Source: Cloeon dipterum
Taxonomy: Eukaryota; Arthropoda; Insecta; Ephemeroptera; Baetidae
Length of the DNA: 64,000 nucleotides
Direction: 5' to 3'
NCBI RefSeq assembly: GCF_949628265.1
Contig: NC_088790.1
Span: forward strand, 2,794,545 to 2,858,544
Shown here in pieces: positions 43,801-58,800 of the stretch. The notes under the pieces are model-generated. The model was not told where the DNA came from, made no database searches, and was given only the letters and a program-made list of their open reading frames with translations. A program made the translations under genes and the position numbers. The number at the start of each line of letters is the position of its first letter. The first letter of the stretch is position 1.

Positions 43801-46800
43801 TTTAGCACGGTCGATATTTTGCAATTTGTGTACAAAAGTCATGGATGCGCTTGCATTCGTAAACAAATTAGAAATTGGAAAACCTACTCCAAATTGCAAC
43901 AGTTAATTTTAAAATGCTATACCGTCATCAATAAAGTGGATTTAAGTTCCTCCCGGTGACAGTAAATCTCCGGATGATCGACTGCAGTTCTAGTTTCATT
44001 TGCTCAAAAACCCAACCCCTGAGTGTTTCTGGAGAAAGGGGTGGATCTCCACCTCGATTGAGCCTAAAATAATTACGATGAACCAAGCAGAGATCAAATC
44101 TGATCAAATTTGCGCGAACCGCACTTCACTGTCATCCTCGGGGGCAAAATATATCTCAAAAAAGCACATCACTATTTTATTATGTACCATTTTCCATATA
44201 GTGCGATAGTTCTCAATTTATAAAATTGCATTAAAGTTTTTTGACCACGAAAAAAGTCTCATTTAGGACACAAATGAGACCTTTCTGAAAATATGCAAAC
44301 TTCAAGCCCGTGTAAATCAGGCAATCATGGAGTTTTCAGGTTGGACACCAAGATCTCTTAGGTCAAAGTCTCCACCAGAGACCCCTTGCCAAAAATGGGT
44401 TACTTCAAGCCATATATATTTTAAAATAAATTAATCACAACATTTTTTGTTACAATGGTTTGGCGGTGGTGCTCCAGAAAATTAGGGCGCTAAAGGCGCG
44501 AAAAACTGCGTTTAACTTTAACATTGCTCGTCTCTTGCCTATAAATGAAATGCCAATTCTATTTTAAACGGTTCTCTTGACTTGTCGACACGGGCGCCTG
44601 GTCATGGCGCCTCTCAGGTCAGTAACAGGCCAAAGAGTGTCACAACAACATTACTTATTTTAATAAATTAAAAAAATATAGTTTGACGAATAACAAAAGA
44701 GGTACTCGGGTTTAACGTTAATTCAGCGGGTAAGTGCTTAAGAAAAAATCTTGAAAATTTCGAGAAACTGATAATTTAGTTTATATTCATATCTTCCTTC
44801 CCCGATTTTCCGAAATATCTATTTATAAAAATTCACTCGTATTATTCAGCAAAAAGGTTTTAAATAACCAAACTAAAGTTAAATTTGTGAAAACTAATTT
44901 TTTTTCCATTGGTAAATTTTGGAAAAATCCCAAACAAAAAGCAAATAAATGGTTCATAATTCGACTCTTCTCGCTGAACAGATTCCAAACATATAAGATT
45001 TAAGGAAATCCGACCACTTCTCTCCCCACTCCACTCGTATTTATTAAAATGAAAGTGGCACATCATTCGATTCGTCTCGCCGAACAGATTCCAAAACTGT
45101 AAAATTCATTGAAATCCGATCACTCTTGTACTTTTCTCTACCAATTTCCCGGCAAAAACCCTTTTGAAAATTGGACTTTTTTACACATTAAATTTGATTT
45201 TATGAAAACTATCTTAGTAAAGCTGCATACAATTATCCCAGAGCACTTTTCCATTGGAAAATTTAGGAAATATTAATTCATTTTCTTGACGCTGAGCAGA
45301 GTCCAAAAATTTGAAGTTTATTCAAAGAAATTCTTTTATCAAATTACGGAGAATCAGCGTCGAAATTGTCGTTTTTTATCGAAGCGGGACAGTGTCCGGA
45401 AGAAAAGGTTTGCTCCCCTAGTAAACCAACAGTTGGGAGTGCAGCTCTCAAAATCTTCAAAATATTTTGATCATAGAAAACAATGTGTCAATCAGGAAAT
45501 CAGCGTTTCCTCTCTTTATCAGCAGACACCAGACATAAATAAAATCGGCGTTGGGACTGTTATCGAGAGCACTTGTCTCTCACAATGATGTTGACGAGGG
45601 CTCAAACCCTGCGAGTAAAGAAACTCTTTCGGAATAAAAATCGAGGGCAAACGCGGTTGCCACGTAGAGAGAAATAGAGAGAGAGAAAAAACGGCGCCAG
45701 CATGTGTGGAATTATGGGTGGCCGGCGCGGCGGACAGCAGCGAGCCAGCGAGTAAGAATAATAATAAGTGGGCAACGCAACGCGACGAGCGCGAGTGCAT
45801 TGAAACGGCGCGGCGATAAAAGCGGCCCAAGTTATCTGCACTGCCCCATAAGACACCCCCATTTCCTTCCATTCCACTCCAAACTTTTATTCTTTTCCAG
45901 CAAGCGCTCGCTGTCACCGCGCGCTGCCTGCTTTTTCTTATCAATAATTTGTGTATATGTGAGCGAGCTGCAAGCGGTTATGGCTTGTGTGTGTGTGTGT
46001 GCACGACGCGGGATTTTTTTTTATTTTCCTTTTCTGCCGACGTTTACAGAAACGCGAGGGAAAATTGTATTTTGTCGTGGCCTCAGCTGACACACTTGTG
46101 ACGGTGCCGCGCGCGCGGTTTATTAAGAAATACGGCATTTTCCGCCCGCCGCGGCTAGAGTGAGCGTTCGCTCTTGTTTCTGAACAGCAAAAAGAGACTC
46201 CCCTGTGAAATCCGGCCCGTGAAAATATGTATTTAATGCTTTATACACATCTTCCTGCCATCGCGCGCGTTTTATCGCGCACAGAGCTCCCCCGTTGTAG
46301 TATATCTAGGTGGAAAATAGCTGCGAGCGTGTTTGCTCAAAGATCACACACACGCACTATAAATGCAGCTTTTACCCTCACCTTGTTTAACCTGTGTGCC
46401 AGCCTAAATACAGAACAGACCGCTTAATAGCAGCGTCTCCACGCACTCTGTATAAGAAGGAAAACAAATCTTTGTCGGGGTGCTGCGGAAAAATAAGACG
46501 CCACCACGTTCCCAGGCACAGGGACATTTGCCGCAGATGACGTAGACTTGAAAATTGCAAAGCAGACAAGCCAAGACGAGATTTTTGGCTCTAAAAAATT
46601 GTTCATTAGAGCGTATTTCATTCTTATTATATTTCATTCTGGAGTATTTAAATTTATTGTCCTTCAGGCGTTTCCTGAGCACCCTGAAGGTTTCCAAAGG
46701 GTACAGTTTGGACATGTTCTGAAATCTCTCAATTTTTCCGATCCAATCGTGTGCAACCGAACCATTACAGAGCCCATCAAGCGTCAGTAAAATGGCAAAC

Positions 46801-49800
46801 AATATTAGATTTTATTGATTTCGGTTATTTAAGGGCTACCCTTACGCCAGGTTTCAAATTTTTATCAATCCTGATGGTCTTTTCTAACCTCAGGGGTGGT
46901 TCCTAACATGTTCTAAGGGTCAAAATCACCTGATCGTGCAATTTTTAATTTTTTAAAATTCGCCCTAAAATAAAACAACCGTTTTCCAACCTTTAACCCT
47001 CTATATCTAAGAAAAAAAACTGTAGGTTTCACCACCCTGAGAATTTCTAGGCATTTTACACACACTTATATAGGGCAACTAACTAAGATAAGAATGAAGC
47101 AAGCTGTTTTTGAGATTTTTAAAATAATAAGAAAATTAGTCAAAACTACGCAAATTTGAAAAATTAAAAAATGTGGTTTAAGTTTTAAAGTTTTCGGCTG
47201 CCTAAAAGAGCATTTTTTGGCACAAAGTTTCATGTTCTAGCTCCATTAGAACTCGAGATATTCTCATATTTGCTAGGCCGCCGAGAGGCCCATTTCACCC
47301 GATTTTATGGACAAAAAACCAGGATGCGGTGCTCTAATAAAAATAGCAAACCGTATGTCAAATATGTCGTGGAAACATCCGGGAACAAAATTTCCAGGTT
47401 AACTGTTCTTTTTAATTTTTTTAGTCAAATAACTTTCGAATAATTTAGCTTGAAAGTTAACGCTTGAATTGTGAAAAAATGCGTAAAATAAAATTAATCA
47501 AGGAAACAAACTACTAAAACTAACACAGTAAAATAAAAAAAAAATAGAAAAGCCGAAACTTCATCCAAACGGAACAAATCGTGAAAATAAATTTAATATT
47601 CACCTTCAAGCTCATAATCAGATTTAAGAATAGGGTTAAAAAATGAAAGATATATCAGGCTCTGTTTTCGATTAAAAAATAGAAATACAGGAAAAAGCAG
47701 GAACTTAAATTTTATTAAAAATGTAATTCTGCGTAATTTCACCAAATGTTCTTGAAAATCTTATTTGAATTATTATTTTGACTTGAGAATAATTGAGGGC
47801 TTCAAATGAACAGGCAAAACTAGGAGAAAGACTAATTTGTACAATTCCTGGTCTTGTCCTTAACCTTTTTACCTCAAAGTCTTAAAAAAAACGGGTTATC
47901 CTCGCCATTTATTTCACAATTCTTGAATACATTATTGTTGAAATTGTTGCATGAAATAACTACTACTTGACATAACAATTAATCATCACAGCAAGCTGCT
48001 AATGGTTTATTTGCACGCGAGAGTGATATGATAAGGACATCAAAACATAGTGATTCCTTCCAAACACGTGATTACAGATATATATGTATATGCGGTTATG
48101 CAAACGCACTGCAGTTCTGCCTTTCTCGAGGTTCAAAAGTCATTCTGGAGACACTTGTCTTGCACGCTGGCAGGCAGGGAAGAAGCAGCACCCTTCCCAC
48201 AACGCCGCCACAAGTAGTATAGTGTGTGTGTGTCATAAAAAACCGGACAGGAAGATTAGCTATAGCGCGTCTTGAGTCTCTCCCCAATTCTCGCGGCACA
48301 CCGGCAGCCGCATATTTTCTTCCCTCTCTCATTCGTGACCTCTTGCCTTTTTCTCATTAACAAGCGCAGCACATTTGTTTAATCTCCAAGTAAACTAATT
48401 GAGCCGTGCAGTCACAGGAGCAGAGCAGAGCGCACGTGCATTTTTTGCTGCTGCGGCCACGACGCTTCTCACATGGCGCGTCAAATTCGCTCTGACGGCA
48501 ATTAATCACGCCGAAACTTGTAAGGGCGTAAATACATATGATCGTGTGAGCATGGTGGTTGTTTTGGACATGGCATATTTAACATTTGTAACTTTTAACG
48601 CCCTCCACGACGATTTGTCACGCGAGTTTGCACCAACGCGGACGACTTTCTGACGTCTTTAAAACATATTAATTTTGTTTAAAGAGGATTAATGCTGGAA
48701 AATCCTTGAAAGTGCTTGTTGCGAATGCATGAACTCATCCCTGAAGCGAAAAATGACCTAAGTAGCAGTGTAAATTTGTGAGAAAAGTGTCTACAAATGG
48801 GGAGGACTGTCTCCTTACTTGAAATCCTATTTTATTTCCCAACAAATGGAGCCTATAGCGCAAATTTTGGAGAAATTTTAAAAAAAAATATGAATTTGTA
48901 CCGAGCAAATTGTAGAACAAACTTTTTATTGCATTCGAATAATTTTCAATTATCGCCCTGTATCGATCCACTTTTTAATCGCGCAAACAAAACAACTTGT
49001 AACATTTGAAAAAATCCGTTGGATTTATCAGGAAGGGATTGATCGTTGCAAGAGAAAAGGCAGGAAAACGCGAGGCTTAGATGACCGCACATTTGGTGCT
49101 GAGGTCGCAAGAAGAAGGATTTGGTTTACCGCAAGCGATTTCCTTTTACTCTTTCGCCGTTGAATTTTTATTTCGGAACCTTATCTTAACCAACTCGATT
49201 CACAATCAACACCCGAAGGAAAATTTATTTTAAAAATACTTTTAGGCAGCACGAAAAATCATTATTCGTCGCAGCTGAACGCCATGGGATATTTAAATAT
49301 TATATCGTGCGTGATTGTGTTATCTAAATTAAAACGCACATCACAATAATACGGGTGCTCAACTAAACATAGAGTGCGGGAACGGTAAAATGCGTAAACT
49401 GCATGGCGGTCTCAAATTTCACACGCTGCCTAAAATATCGTAAAACTGATGTTCTAGTGGTTAGGGAAGCGGAATAATCCGTTTTTACTGAGAGAGGAAA
49501 TCGTCTGTTTGATGACTGTTTTGTCGTGGCAGTGAGATAAATTCAAAAGTGTGTTTTATAAAGTGGTTTTTGTATCGTTAGCCCTGTAAAATCTAGACAA
49601 ATTCAGAGAAAATTGTTGTTTATGTTCTCAATTATGACCTTTAGCTTCCATTCGATAGGAAATTTTTCCCGGTTGGTTTTTACCACCGTAATTTCTTGAA
49701 AAAAGGTCGGATCGAAATAAATTTTACAGTTTTGGAATTTCCTCAGCGAGACGAATCGAAATATGGTTAACTACTGTAATACGTTTGCAGCAGTTCGTGA

Positions 49801-52800
49801 TTTTTAAAAAATTGTTCAACGGAAAGAGCTCCGGGAAAATTGCCTGCAGATATGCTATTTTTTTATAAAATCAGGCTTAATATTTTGGCTATTTATCTCA
49901 AGTTTGTTTTTAAAATAAATTTTCCAGGAAAGATTTAAAATTTAATCTAGCCGAAAAATTAATTTTTCAAATCAAACTAGATAAACTATCTGACACTCCG
50001 CTTTGAGTCGAGATAAATTTTTATAGCTCTCTGTGTGCACCTAATAAATTATTATATAGAAAAGAAATTTAATCTTTCCCGTGCAATCGCATCGATAACA
50101 AAACATTTGATAATTTTGATTTTGTTGGATCCAGATGAGATTTCGGACGAGGAGCGGCATGGGCTGGAGCCGCCAGGGTCAGGCACGGTGTCCTCGGAGG
50201 CAGGCGGCGAGGCGGAGGACAAATTGGCGAGCACCGGGAGCGGTTCTCCGGAGGCTTGCACCGCGCCGATGGAGGCGTCGTCGAGTGCCGAAGCTCCGCC
50301 CTTAGTGGCCGCATGCGCCGCAGCCCGGCCTTACGGCTCGCACCAAGGCGACAAACGGCCGCAAGACATGGTTGCTGTCAGCGAGGCGGACGAGGAGAGC
50401 GGACAGCAAACGAGCGCCGGTGCCATCGACCAGTACATCGACTTCACCATCGGCATGTCCGTCGACGAAGCGGCGCCGCAGCAGCAGCAGCATCTGCTGT
50501 ACCACCACCACGGCGCCACCAACGTGATCCGGCGGCTCGGCGGCGGCGGCGAGTCAGAGCCGGACAGCGACCCCGACCTGCCGGACAGCAACCATTACCT
50601 GGACCTGCGGGTGAGGCCGCAGAGCAAGTCGCCACCGGCGGCGACGGCGGCGTCGATGCCGCTGGAGGTGCCGCCGGTGAGCATCAAGGACGAGCACGGC
50701 ACCTTCGGCATGGCCAACACCAACTTCTCGGCCATCCTCTACCCGGCGTCCTACCGCGCCGCCTCGCACATCCCCGACGACTTCGGACGCATCCACTTCA
50801 AGCAGGAGGACCTCAAGGAGAACAACCACCACCAGACGGCGTCGACCGTGGAGCAGGAGGTCGGCGAGTACCTGGACATCAGACGCGACGGCAACTACGT
50901 CGTCTACAAGGACCTGAGCAAGCTGGGCAGTCTGGCGCCGCTGACCCCGGCCAACCAGCAGCACGACGACGTCCAGGAGGGCACCAACGGCGAGCAGTAC
51001 TCGTCGGCAGAGGCGCAGATCCCGGCCAGGGCGCACCAGCAGTACCAGGAGCACCACCAGCCCGGCAGCGTGGCGGCCCTCGACGCGGCGTCCTGGTGAG
51101 CCCTTTTTATTATCTTTTGATAGCGCCCGCGCGCGCGCTTTATCGTGGTCTATCTTTAATTATAACACCAAAGCGATTGTAGCCAAAACCACACACCCAA
51201 CAGGCTTTGTTTTGCTTCGCCTAAGACCAGGACTTATTTTCCCGGCACTCGAAAAAACCTGTTGAGCAATTCTCAGGCGTGTCAAAGCAATTAGAGATAT
51301 GTATTTTAGCAGTTGCCCAACGAGAAATTGGATATCTGGCTGTTCAAAAGGAGATGGAAAAAGGTGGTTAGTTTAATAGTGGCTCCAAATGCTCAAATAG
51401 CTAACGGGCTATAGGAGAGGACTCCCCTACGCACCTTTCCAGCGGCTTAATGGACAAATGTCTGGCCATTCAATTAAAGACCTCGGTGCAAGGCGCGAAA
51501 TGATGGGCCTCGTGTAATTGAGACCCGGTGAAGTGCTGAACAGAGGTTTAAAAAACGCATTCTCAGCTTTTCCACAAAAGTCTGACATTGGGAAGTGCTC
51601 ATTGTGAGAGCAGCAGGGTTGCAAAAAAACTCATTTTTAAAAAAAAATCAGTGCAGCGGTGAAATGCGTTTTTTCCATTTTTACCAGTTTCTTGCAGGCA
51701 TTGTTTTCACCTTATTCACTTCAATAATTTACTAATTGTTAGCATATAACCTCGACTTGAAAATTTGTTTTTGGAGAAATTGAGGCTGCAAAATGGCAAT
51801 TTAAAAGAAAATATCTGCAGAGTGGGGGAAATGTTGACCACAATGTGGAATAAATTAATTTTTTGATTTCCTTGCGCTAGAAATTGGTAAAAATTAAGTG
51901 GTAAAAACCAGTGGTGGTTAAGCAAATGCAACCCTGGAGAGCAGAGGCTCTAAATAAAAAAAGCTAGAAATTGTGTGTTGGTGCTGGTGGCAAAAAATGG
52001 CCAGCAAGCGCACGACAAAAGGAAACGCATGGTAATAATTATTGAACTGGCTGAGGCACGTCAATCAGGAGGCATTCGGTGCTCACAATGGCGGAACGGA
52101 GTACGTCCATGCGGCATGTGGTGCGGGTGCTGGTGGCGAACACGAAACACGCATCGCCCTGCATGAGGGCGGCGCGACAAGCGCACATAATTTTCCGTTG
52201 CCCGCTTTTCGCATCCAACAATAAATAAATAAATAACGCGCGCGCGCGTGTCTTCTTTTGTTTGACTTTCAACACCATTGTTTTCAAATTCCTCACTTTT
52301 GCAAAGTAGTTTTTAATTCATTTTTTGTGTCGTACGAGGATTGTTTTATTTTTAACTGTGCTTTCTTCGCTTTGTTCGTTTTGAGAAAAATAATTTCAAT
52401 AACTTCTCTATTAATGTCGAAAGAATGACAGGTTGTTGACTTCGTCTGGAATAGACTATTTTTCATTGCTCAACGACATTCAGTCTTCAGAGTTATCAGC
52501 CAAAAGCAAATAAAACTAAAACACTCTTTACTCTATTAATATTAAAAAATGGTTTAAGTGGGAGTTTGATGTCATTATTTCTATGGCTGTGAATTTTAGA
52601 CGGTTTGGATACTGATTTTTCCTAAATCACGACCTTAAAAATACTTTCTGTTTGAGTTGAATGTTTAAAAATGACAGCATTTTCTTTGCTGCAATGCTAA
52701 TGGAAATGAAAACCGTCTTTAAAACCATAAAGAAATCCCAGTTTATGTATTTTTTTACCAAAAGGTCCAAAACGCAACAGAAACCTTTTTTTTTTTAAAT

Positions 52801-55800
52801 CTGATCGAAATCAATTTTCCAACTAAAATAAAAGCAAGGGAAAACTCTCCTAACGATTTAGACGCTTTTATATATGAACAGTTCTCCGCGATTTTGGATG
52901 GGATTTTTTGGCTGCAAATTCAAAACTATCGCGATTGCACCTTTTAAACTTGGTGTGCTTGTGCAGAATTTCACGGGCTACCTTTCAGCCCTGGATCTAA
53001 AAAAAAATCGAAGAGGACTATATGATCCCTTAATTTTGTACTTTTGAAAAAAAGGTTGTGAAAGGTGACCTTGAACTTCAACCTGCAAACTTTTTGTAAA
53101 TTTCAAAGTTGTTCAGGATCGAAAAACATGTAGAAACATTCGATTTTTCGGGGATTGCTGATAAAACGAAAAAATAGGGAACGCCCTGGAATTTCACCAA
53201 GAACCTAAAAATTTAAACGCCAAAAAATTCAGTCTAATCGACCTCCAAATCCGCGATTAAACTGGCTCAAATTGCATACGATGCCTTCCTGAACGATTTT
53301 AAGCTAAGAAAAAAGCCAATTGTCTAAATGTCTTAGCCACACGCATTATTTTTTTTATTTCCGTGGCTACCTGAGGTGCAAATCGCATTCCCAGGTGTCC
53401 GGACGCGCGCCTGCATCCCGCGTGCGTCGTGTCGTACCCTTTTCCTCCTCCTCCTCCTCCTCCGACATGCTAAACGACGATCTTGAATTAGCCCGCGCAT
53501 GCAGCAGAGCGTGCCGAATTTCTTTTAACGCCAAGGCGCGCGCGCCTTGAGTGCTGGAAATCACACTCGCGGCTTATTTCCTTGGACAAACAAGCCGCGA
53601 CCCATTAGGAGCAGGCACGTGTCTTTTAAGGTGCTCTTCCTCTCAACAAACACACACTCTTTTACTCTTCCGCTTTTGGTTCTTAAAAAAGCAGCAATGA
53701 CTCGCGAGCAAATATTTGAGGCTCGGTTGAAAGAATGGCCTTACTAATTGATATGTGCAAACAGCAGACCCGACCCTTGGCACGCTTTCGAAGTGAGCCG
53801 CATTGCAATCATTGCAAAAATACACATTGTCATCCACTTTTTTTTTAAAAAATACGATAACGATTTTTTTAGAGCATCCCTAGCTTTTGTTTCTTCAAAG
53901 AGCGCGCGTTAATGATCAAAATTCTTTCGTTTTTTACCCCTGAAAACTCCAGCGAATTGTGAAATGGGGGGCGCGTAGCGCTCCTCAGAATTTTTAAATA
54001 AAGTTAAATCACTTGCGTCAAAAGGCGGGAAAATCTTTAAATTTGAGTTTTTCCGAGAACTCCTGGTAATCTTGACATATATATAGGACGTGGTTTCCCG
54101 AAATATTGAAAGAGACAAGGTTTTGCGCGTGTCAAAAAGCGCGGGAAAATCATAAATCATAAAATTTAACGTTCCCACTGAGACTTTCTATCAAAATCCT
54201 GCTTTAATCATAGATTTCACTGGTTTGTCCCTAATTTTCCAGTGCAAGTAATTATGAAGAAATCCAACGGGGAATCTTCTCGGCCAGTTCGTCATACCTG
54301 CAAGATGCAGGTAGCACTCCAACCTCTGTTCACGGATGGCAACAGCAACAATGTAATTACTACAAGCGCTTTATATTAATTTTTCTTAATTTTATTGACT
54401 GTAACCAATGAGCCACGAAGATGCACGTGCCAATATAATCGTGACGTTTCAGCGGAAGAATTCAAAGCGTCGATTTTGGGCGCGACCTTCGGCGGGCACG
54501 GCAGCAGTCTGAGCAGCAACCCCTTGCCCTCGTTTAGCTCCAGACTGACGTCGTACGGTTCGAGCAACCCGATTTTGCCCTCGCTCACGCGCTCCACTTA
54601 CAACTCGCCCGGCTACAGTTGGCCCCTGCAGCAGTCGGCCAGCGAGCAGCCCTCCTACGACTCTTACACTTCCAGAAGCCAGAGGTCAACGACATCCGCC
54701 ACAATCTCATCATCCACGAATCCTTATGGTAGGTCTCTAAACTCACTAATAAACTTTTACATTTTATTCTCTTACATTGCTTCGACATTTTTCCCTTATC
54801 TCGTGATCTGAGCTACCCTGATTTGGTTTAGAAAAGGTTCGGTTACGTAGTGAGAAAATTACGGCGCCTGGGCGCCAGATGCGTATTTATAAACGCGTCG
54901 TGTGGACATTGGCGTTTTTCTACGTGGATAATACACGCCACTATTAACTACTATCACACGCTCTACTGCTGTGTTATTACAACGTTTGATAAGATAGCAA
55001 TTTGACAATACTCCACACATTGAAATACACTGCGGGGATTATCTAATTCAGCAAACCGCACTGATAATTAAACGTACATGTGCTTACTGCCTAGCACAAC
55101 CAAGATAAAATAATGAACGTCACACAATGTCTCAATTGATCAGATTTACTCTACATTCTGCTTTCTTGGCTCTACATTTTTTGCGAAATTGTTTTTTTTT
55201 AAATCGGGACCGAGGAACAGTTAAATTTCAGGGTTTACCGGCTTGACCCCCAGTTGCCAATCCCGGTGGATCTAGGTGGATTCAATGTTATTTCTCCCTA
55301 TGTGCGAATTTTGAGGAAATATTCCTTAGAAATGGCAAAATCCTGGAAAATTCTTGTTTCAAGTGCACGAACTGATCCCTTAGGATTCAGTTGAAGCCGA
55401 AATTGACCTAAGTAGCAACTTAAAATTTTGAGAAAAAGTGTCTGCAAATGGTGAGGACTGTCTCCTTACTTGAAATCTGATTTTATTTCACGGCAAAGAG
55501 GCTCCCTTAAAGGTTTCATACACCCTTGGATAGATCTCGACGAGAGGAATCGAAATCTGCCATGAAAATGTGGTCAAACTCGGTAAATTAAAAAAAAAAT
55601 GAATTTTTACTATAGGAAGACCTTTTTTGATTAAAACAAACTGTTAACCGATCAACTGCTTATTGCATCCAACAATTCAAATAATTTTCAATTATTTCCC
55701 TGTTTAAATCATGATTGAAACACATGTTAACTTGTAAGTTAGTTTTCCGAAAATTAGGAAACCCTTTTCAAGTGCAGGTAAAGCTTTTAATATGTAATTT

Positions 55801-58800
55801 TGACTGGGTAAGCAAACAGGTCGGTTTAAAAAGTATATAAAAGCAGACATCACTCGTTAGTTTGACACAAATTTGATAAGGGGCCCCCCGCGAACGCGTA
55901 CGAATTGGTCAACAGGGCCGAAGCAGCGGCCGGCTTTACCGCTTCAGGGCCGAAAAAGCATTTAAAGCGGCACAAACTTTAAAAAAGTATATAAATACGC
56001 CGCAGGGAGAGTGTACTTAAAAATTAATGCTCTCGGTAGCCAGAGCACGGCTGGGGAAAAAATAAAATGTGTCTGGACAAAGTCATTATAAAGTGATGCA
56101 ATAAATTGTGGCGTGCTGCCGCGGCTGCTGAGACTGACTGACTGACTGAACTGGTCTTCCACATGGTTAGACCATTTAGCTGGACGGAAATAGAGTCGGC
56201 AGCCAGCACTCCTCTGAATTATCGGTTTGATTCTGCGTCGATTAGATGCGTTCAAAGAAAAGCGTTTTAAATTAGCTCGCCAAGGACACTATGGAAATAA
56301 AACCAAAATAATGTTTTGGTGCGCATTCGGCATTCTTATTTTGCTTCTCGAATCACGTTTCCGTTGATTTAAATTAAATGTTTTTATCACAGCTCTATGT
56401 TCGAGAGGAAATTGGAATTCCCATCGACTAGCTCTTATCAGAAGGAAAAAATGGCGGCGAGCATTTATAATATATTTTTTTGTTCAATCGAGAGCGACTT
56501 TATATTTCCTTGCTCGACTGGGTGCTTGCAAAGGCGAAATTTTTGTTAGAGGTCATTAGAGCGTTTCGTCTAGAAATGCTGGCATGGCAGTCATGAAAAA
56601 GAATATGCATAGTAAGTAATTTCAGACACGTATAAACTCGAGTTTTGCCACTCTACTAGGTCAAGTTCATGACGTAAACAGCAAGCATTGTGTTTTTTCC
56701 TTGTTGTTAAACTTACCAGAGGGAGCAGGTCGAGTGAATTTTACAGAAGTTTCAAATATGATGGGTTTGTTGAACTACATAACAGAGAGAAAATTAATCA
56801 TCTCAAGTGTTAGCAGTCATAACAAACCATTTAGTAATGCTTTACTGAAAATTCATGAAAAAAAATGAGAAATCGGTTAATCAAGCACTGGCTCCCCACT
56901 GTAAAATCACGATTTATTTCGGAATTCATGGATTTTTTCCTTAAAATTCGCACACTGTTGGATAGTTTGTGACAAGAGGGATCGAAATCATGCAAAAAAA
57001 GCGAGAAATTTGGGAATATCTGAAATTGAACTGTTCCTTGATGCTGATTTCACAAACAATAGTCAACAAACAAAATGTTCTACAGTTGTTAAGCTCGACT
57101 AATTTAAATTAAACGGTTTTTCAATGATTTCGATCCCTTTTGTGAGCGAATTTTAAAATAAATCGTTGGTGTCATTTATTTGCAAATAAATCGAGGACCT
57201 GACAATGAGATAATTCGGCTAAATGTCAAAAATAGAGAAATATCGGAATAAAGCCCGCACATATTTGCGAAGGGCAATGAAACTATTAGCGAATGCTCGT
57301 TCTCATTAGGCGAATTTGCTGCGTTTTTTTCTGATTGAACGCGCGCCACCCGCTCCGCTGTATACGCGAGTCTTGTGTTCTCATAAATTATGTATACATG
57401 CATGCTTATGTCGCGCCCGGCGGCGTTGCTGGTGGCATATACTTGTACATTATTGCTGCGCTATTTATCGTTATCTTAAAAGGAAGTGTGCAGCAGGCCG
57501 ATAAAAGGCCAGCCGTATTTTCTCTTTCCTCTTTTGCCAGTGTCATTCCACTCGGCGCGTTCGAGTTTTATTTCCCTCGCTAATGAGGCAGCGAGGGACG
57601 CGACAGCTTTGTTTCCTTATATAAAAATATCAAAAAATATGAAAAAAATAAAGCTTCCCTGCTAGGCGTGAGATTAAAAAACCAAATTTGTTGCCAACTT
57701 CCTGATCGTGTGTGGCAAGTAAAACAAAACGGCTTTTTCCACAACTATTGCATTTCATTTTAACGAGCGGGCTCGCTGGCGGAGCATCAGGCCTGTCCAA
57801 ACAAAAGACAACAGCAAGTCGTTGCAGATGTGCCGATTCGAGCAGAAGCAACAGGTTGGTCGTGATGCAAGAGGCAACAGTGGCAAAATTGCATCGCGCG
57901 TTGTCGAGTGTGAAATTTTGTCCGGCTGCGATGAGCAGCGCACAAAGTGAGCCCACTGTCTGCGTGTAACGCCGAGAGCCATCCACGCAGTCGGATATCC
58001 AAAGCCCTTAATTAACACGCGACTCGAGCTTCATGTTTTATTTCCATGTGTGTGTGTGTGCGTGTGTGTGTATTTTGTGACCGTGGCGCAACTCGCACAC
58101 GCGTCTTTTGACCTGACGAACAGCAAAAAAACAAATTCTCCTCTCATTTACGCCCCCTCGGGTTCCTTCCGCCCTGATGTTTATACGATTCGAAAGTTTT
58201 GCTAGACTTTGTGTACCGAGAGCACTCAAAGACTCATTATTATATTTAAATTCGATGATGTCATTCACTTTACTAAACACGTGTCAAGAAGTGAACAACA
58301 AAGGCGCCACGATGACCGCGAGTTGCAGCACTTTCTCAAATAAAACGATCTGATTGGTTTTGTAAGTTTTCGTCTACCTTTCGATCAGTTGACCAACGAC
58401 CAAAGAATTTACTTCGCAATTTGTTTATTTTATTTTACATTAAACCATTAGCTTCCAGAAGGATCAAAATATATTTATGAGTTTTTATAAATTCAGTTCT
58501 TAAATCCCAATTTGAGATTCAAATATTACAACAAAGCATTCCACGACTTTTCGCTCCTAGAAATAATCCATATTTATGACTTATTGGACCAAAAATCAAC
58601 TTTTTATTGCTTTAAATAATGCTGATATTAAAATTTATTGTGAAATTAACAAGTGTGATGATGTTCTAATACCTTCAAGGGATTTCTTTTCAGAGCAGTT
58701 TCTTTTGCAAATTATTTTAAAAATAATTTTTTTCTATGGGGATTTTTGCGTGTTTGAAACATCATTCAAGCAAAATTTACACGTTTTTCGATTAAAATGT

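Noticed and set aside
45519-45944. 141-codon minus-strand frame
   Set aside because: It lies in a GC-rich intronic island and has no domain; composition explains its length.
46404-46802. 132-codon minus-strand frame
   Set aside because: It overlaps a dispersed family D repeat, has no known motif and no splice context.
50554-51057. 167-codon antisense frame over GATA exon 2
   Set aside because: A valine/leucine/arginine-rich shadow of the real reading frame.
50256-51182. 308-codon plus-strand frame overlapping GATA exon 2
   Set aside because: It runs in another frame of the GC-rich exon, is Arg/Gly/Ala-rich and has no recognisable domain; it crosses the exon 2 donor. A composition artefact.
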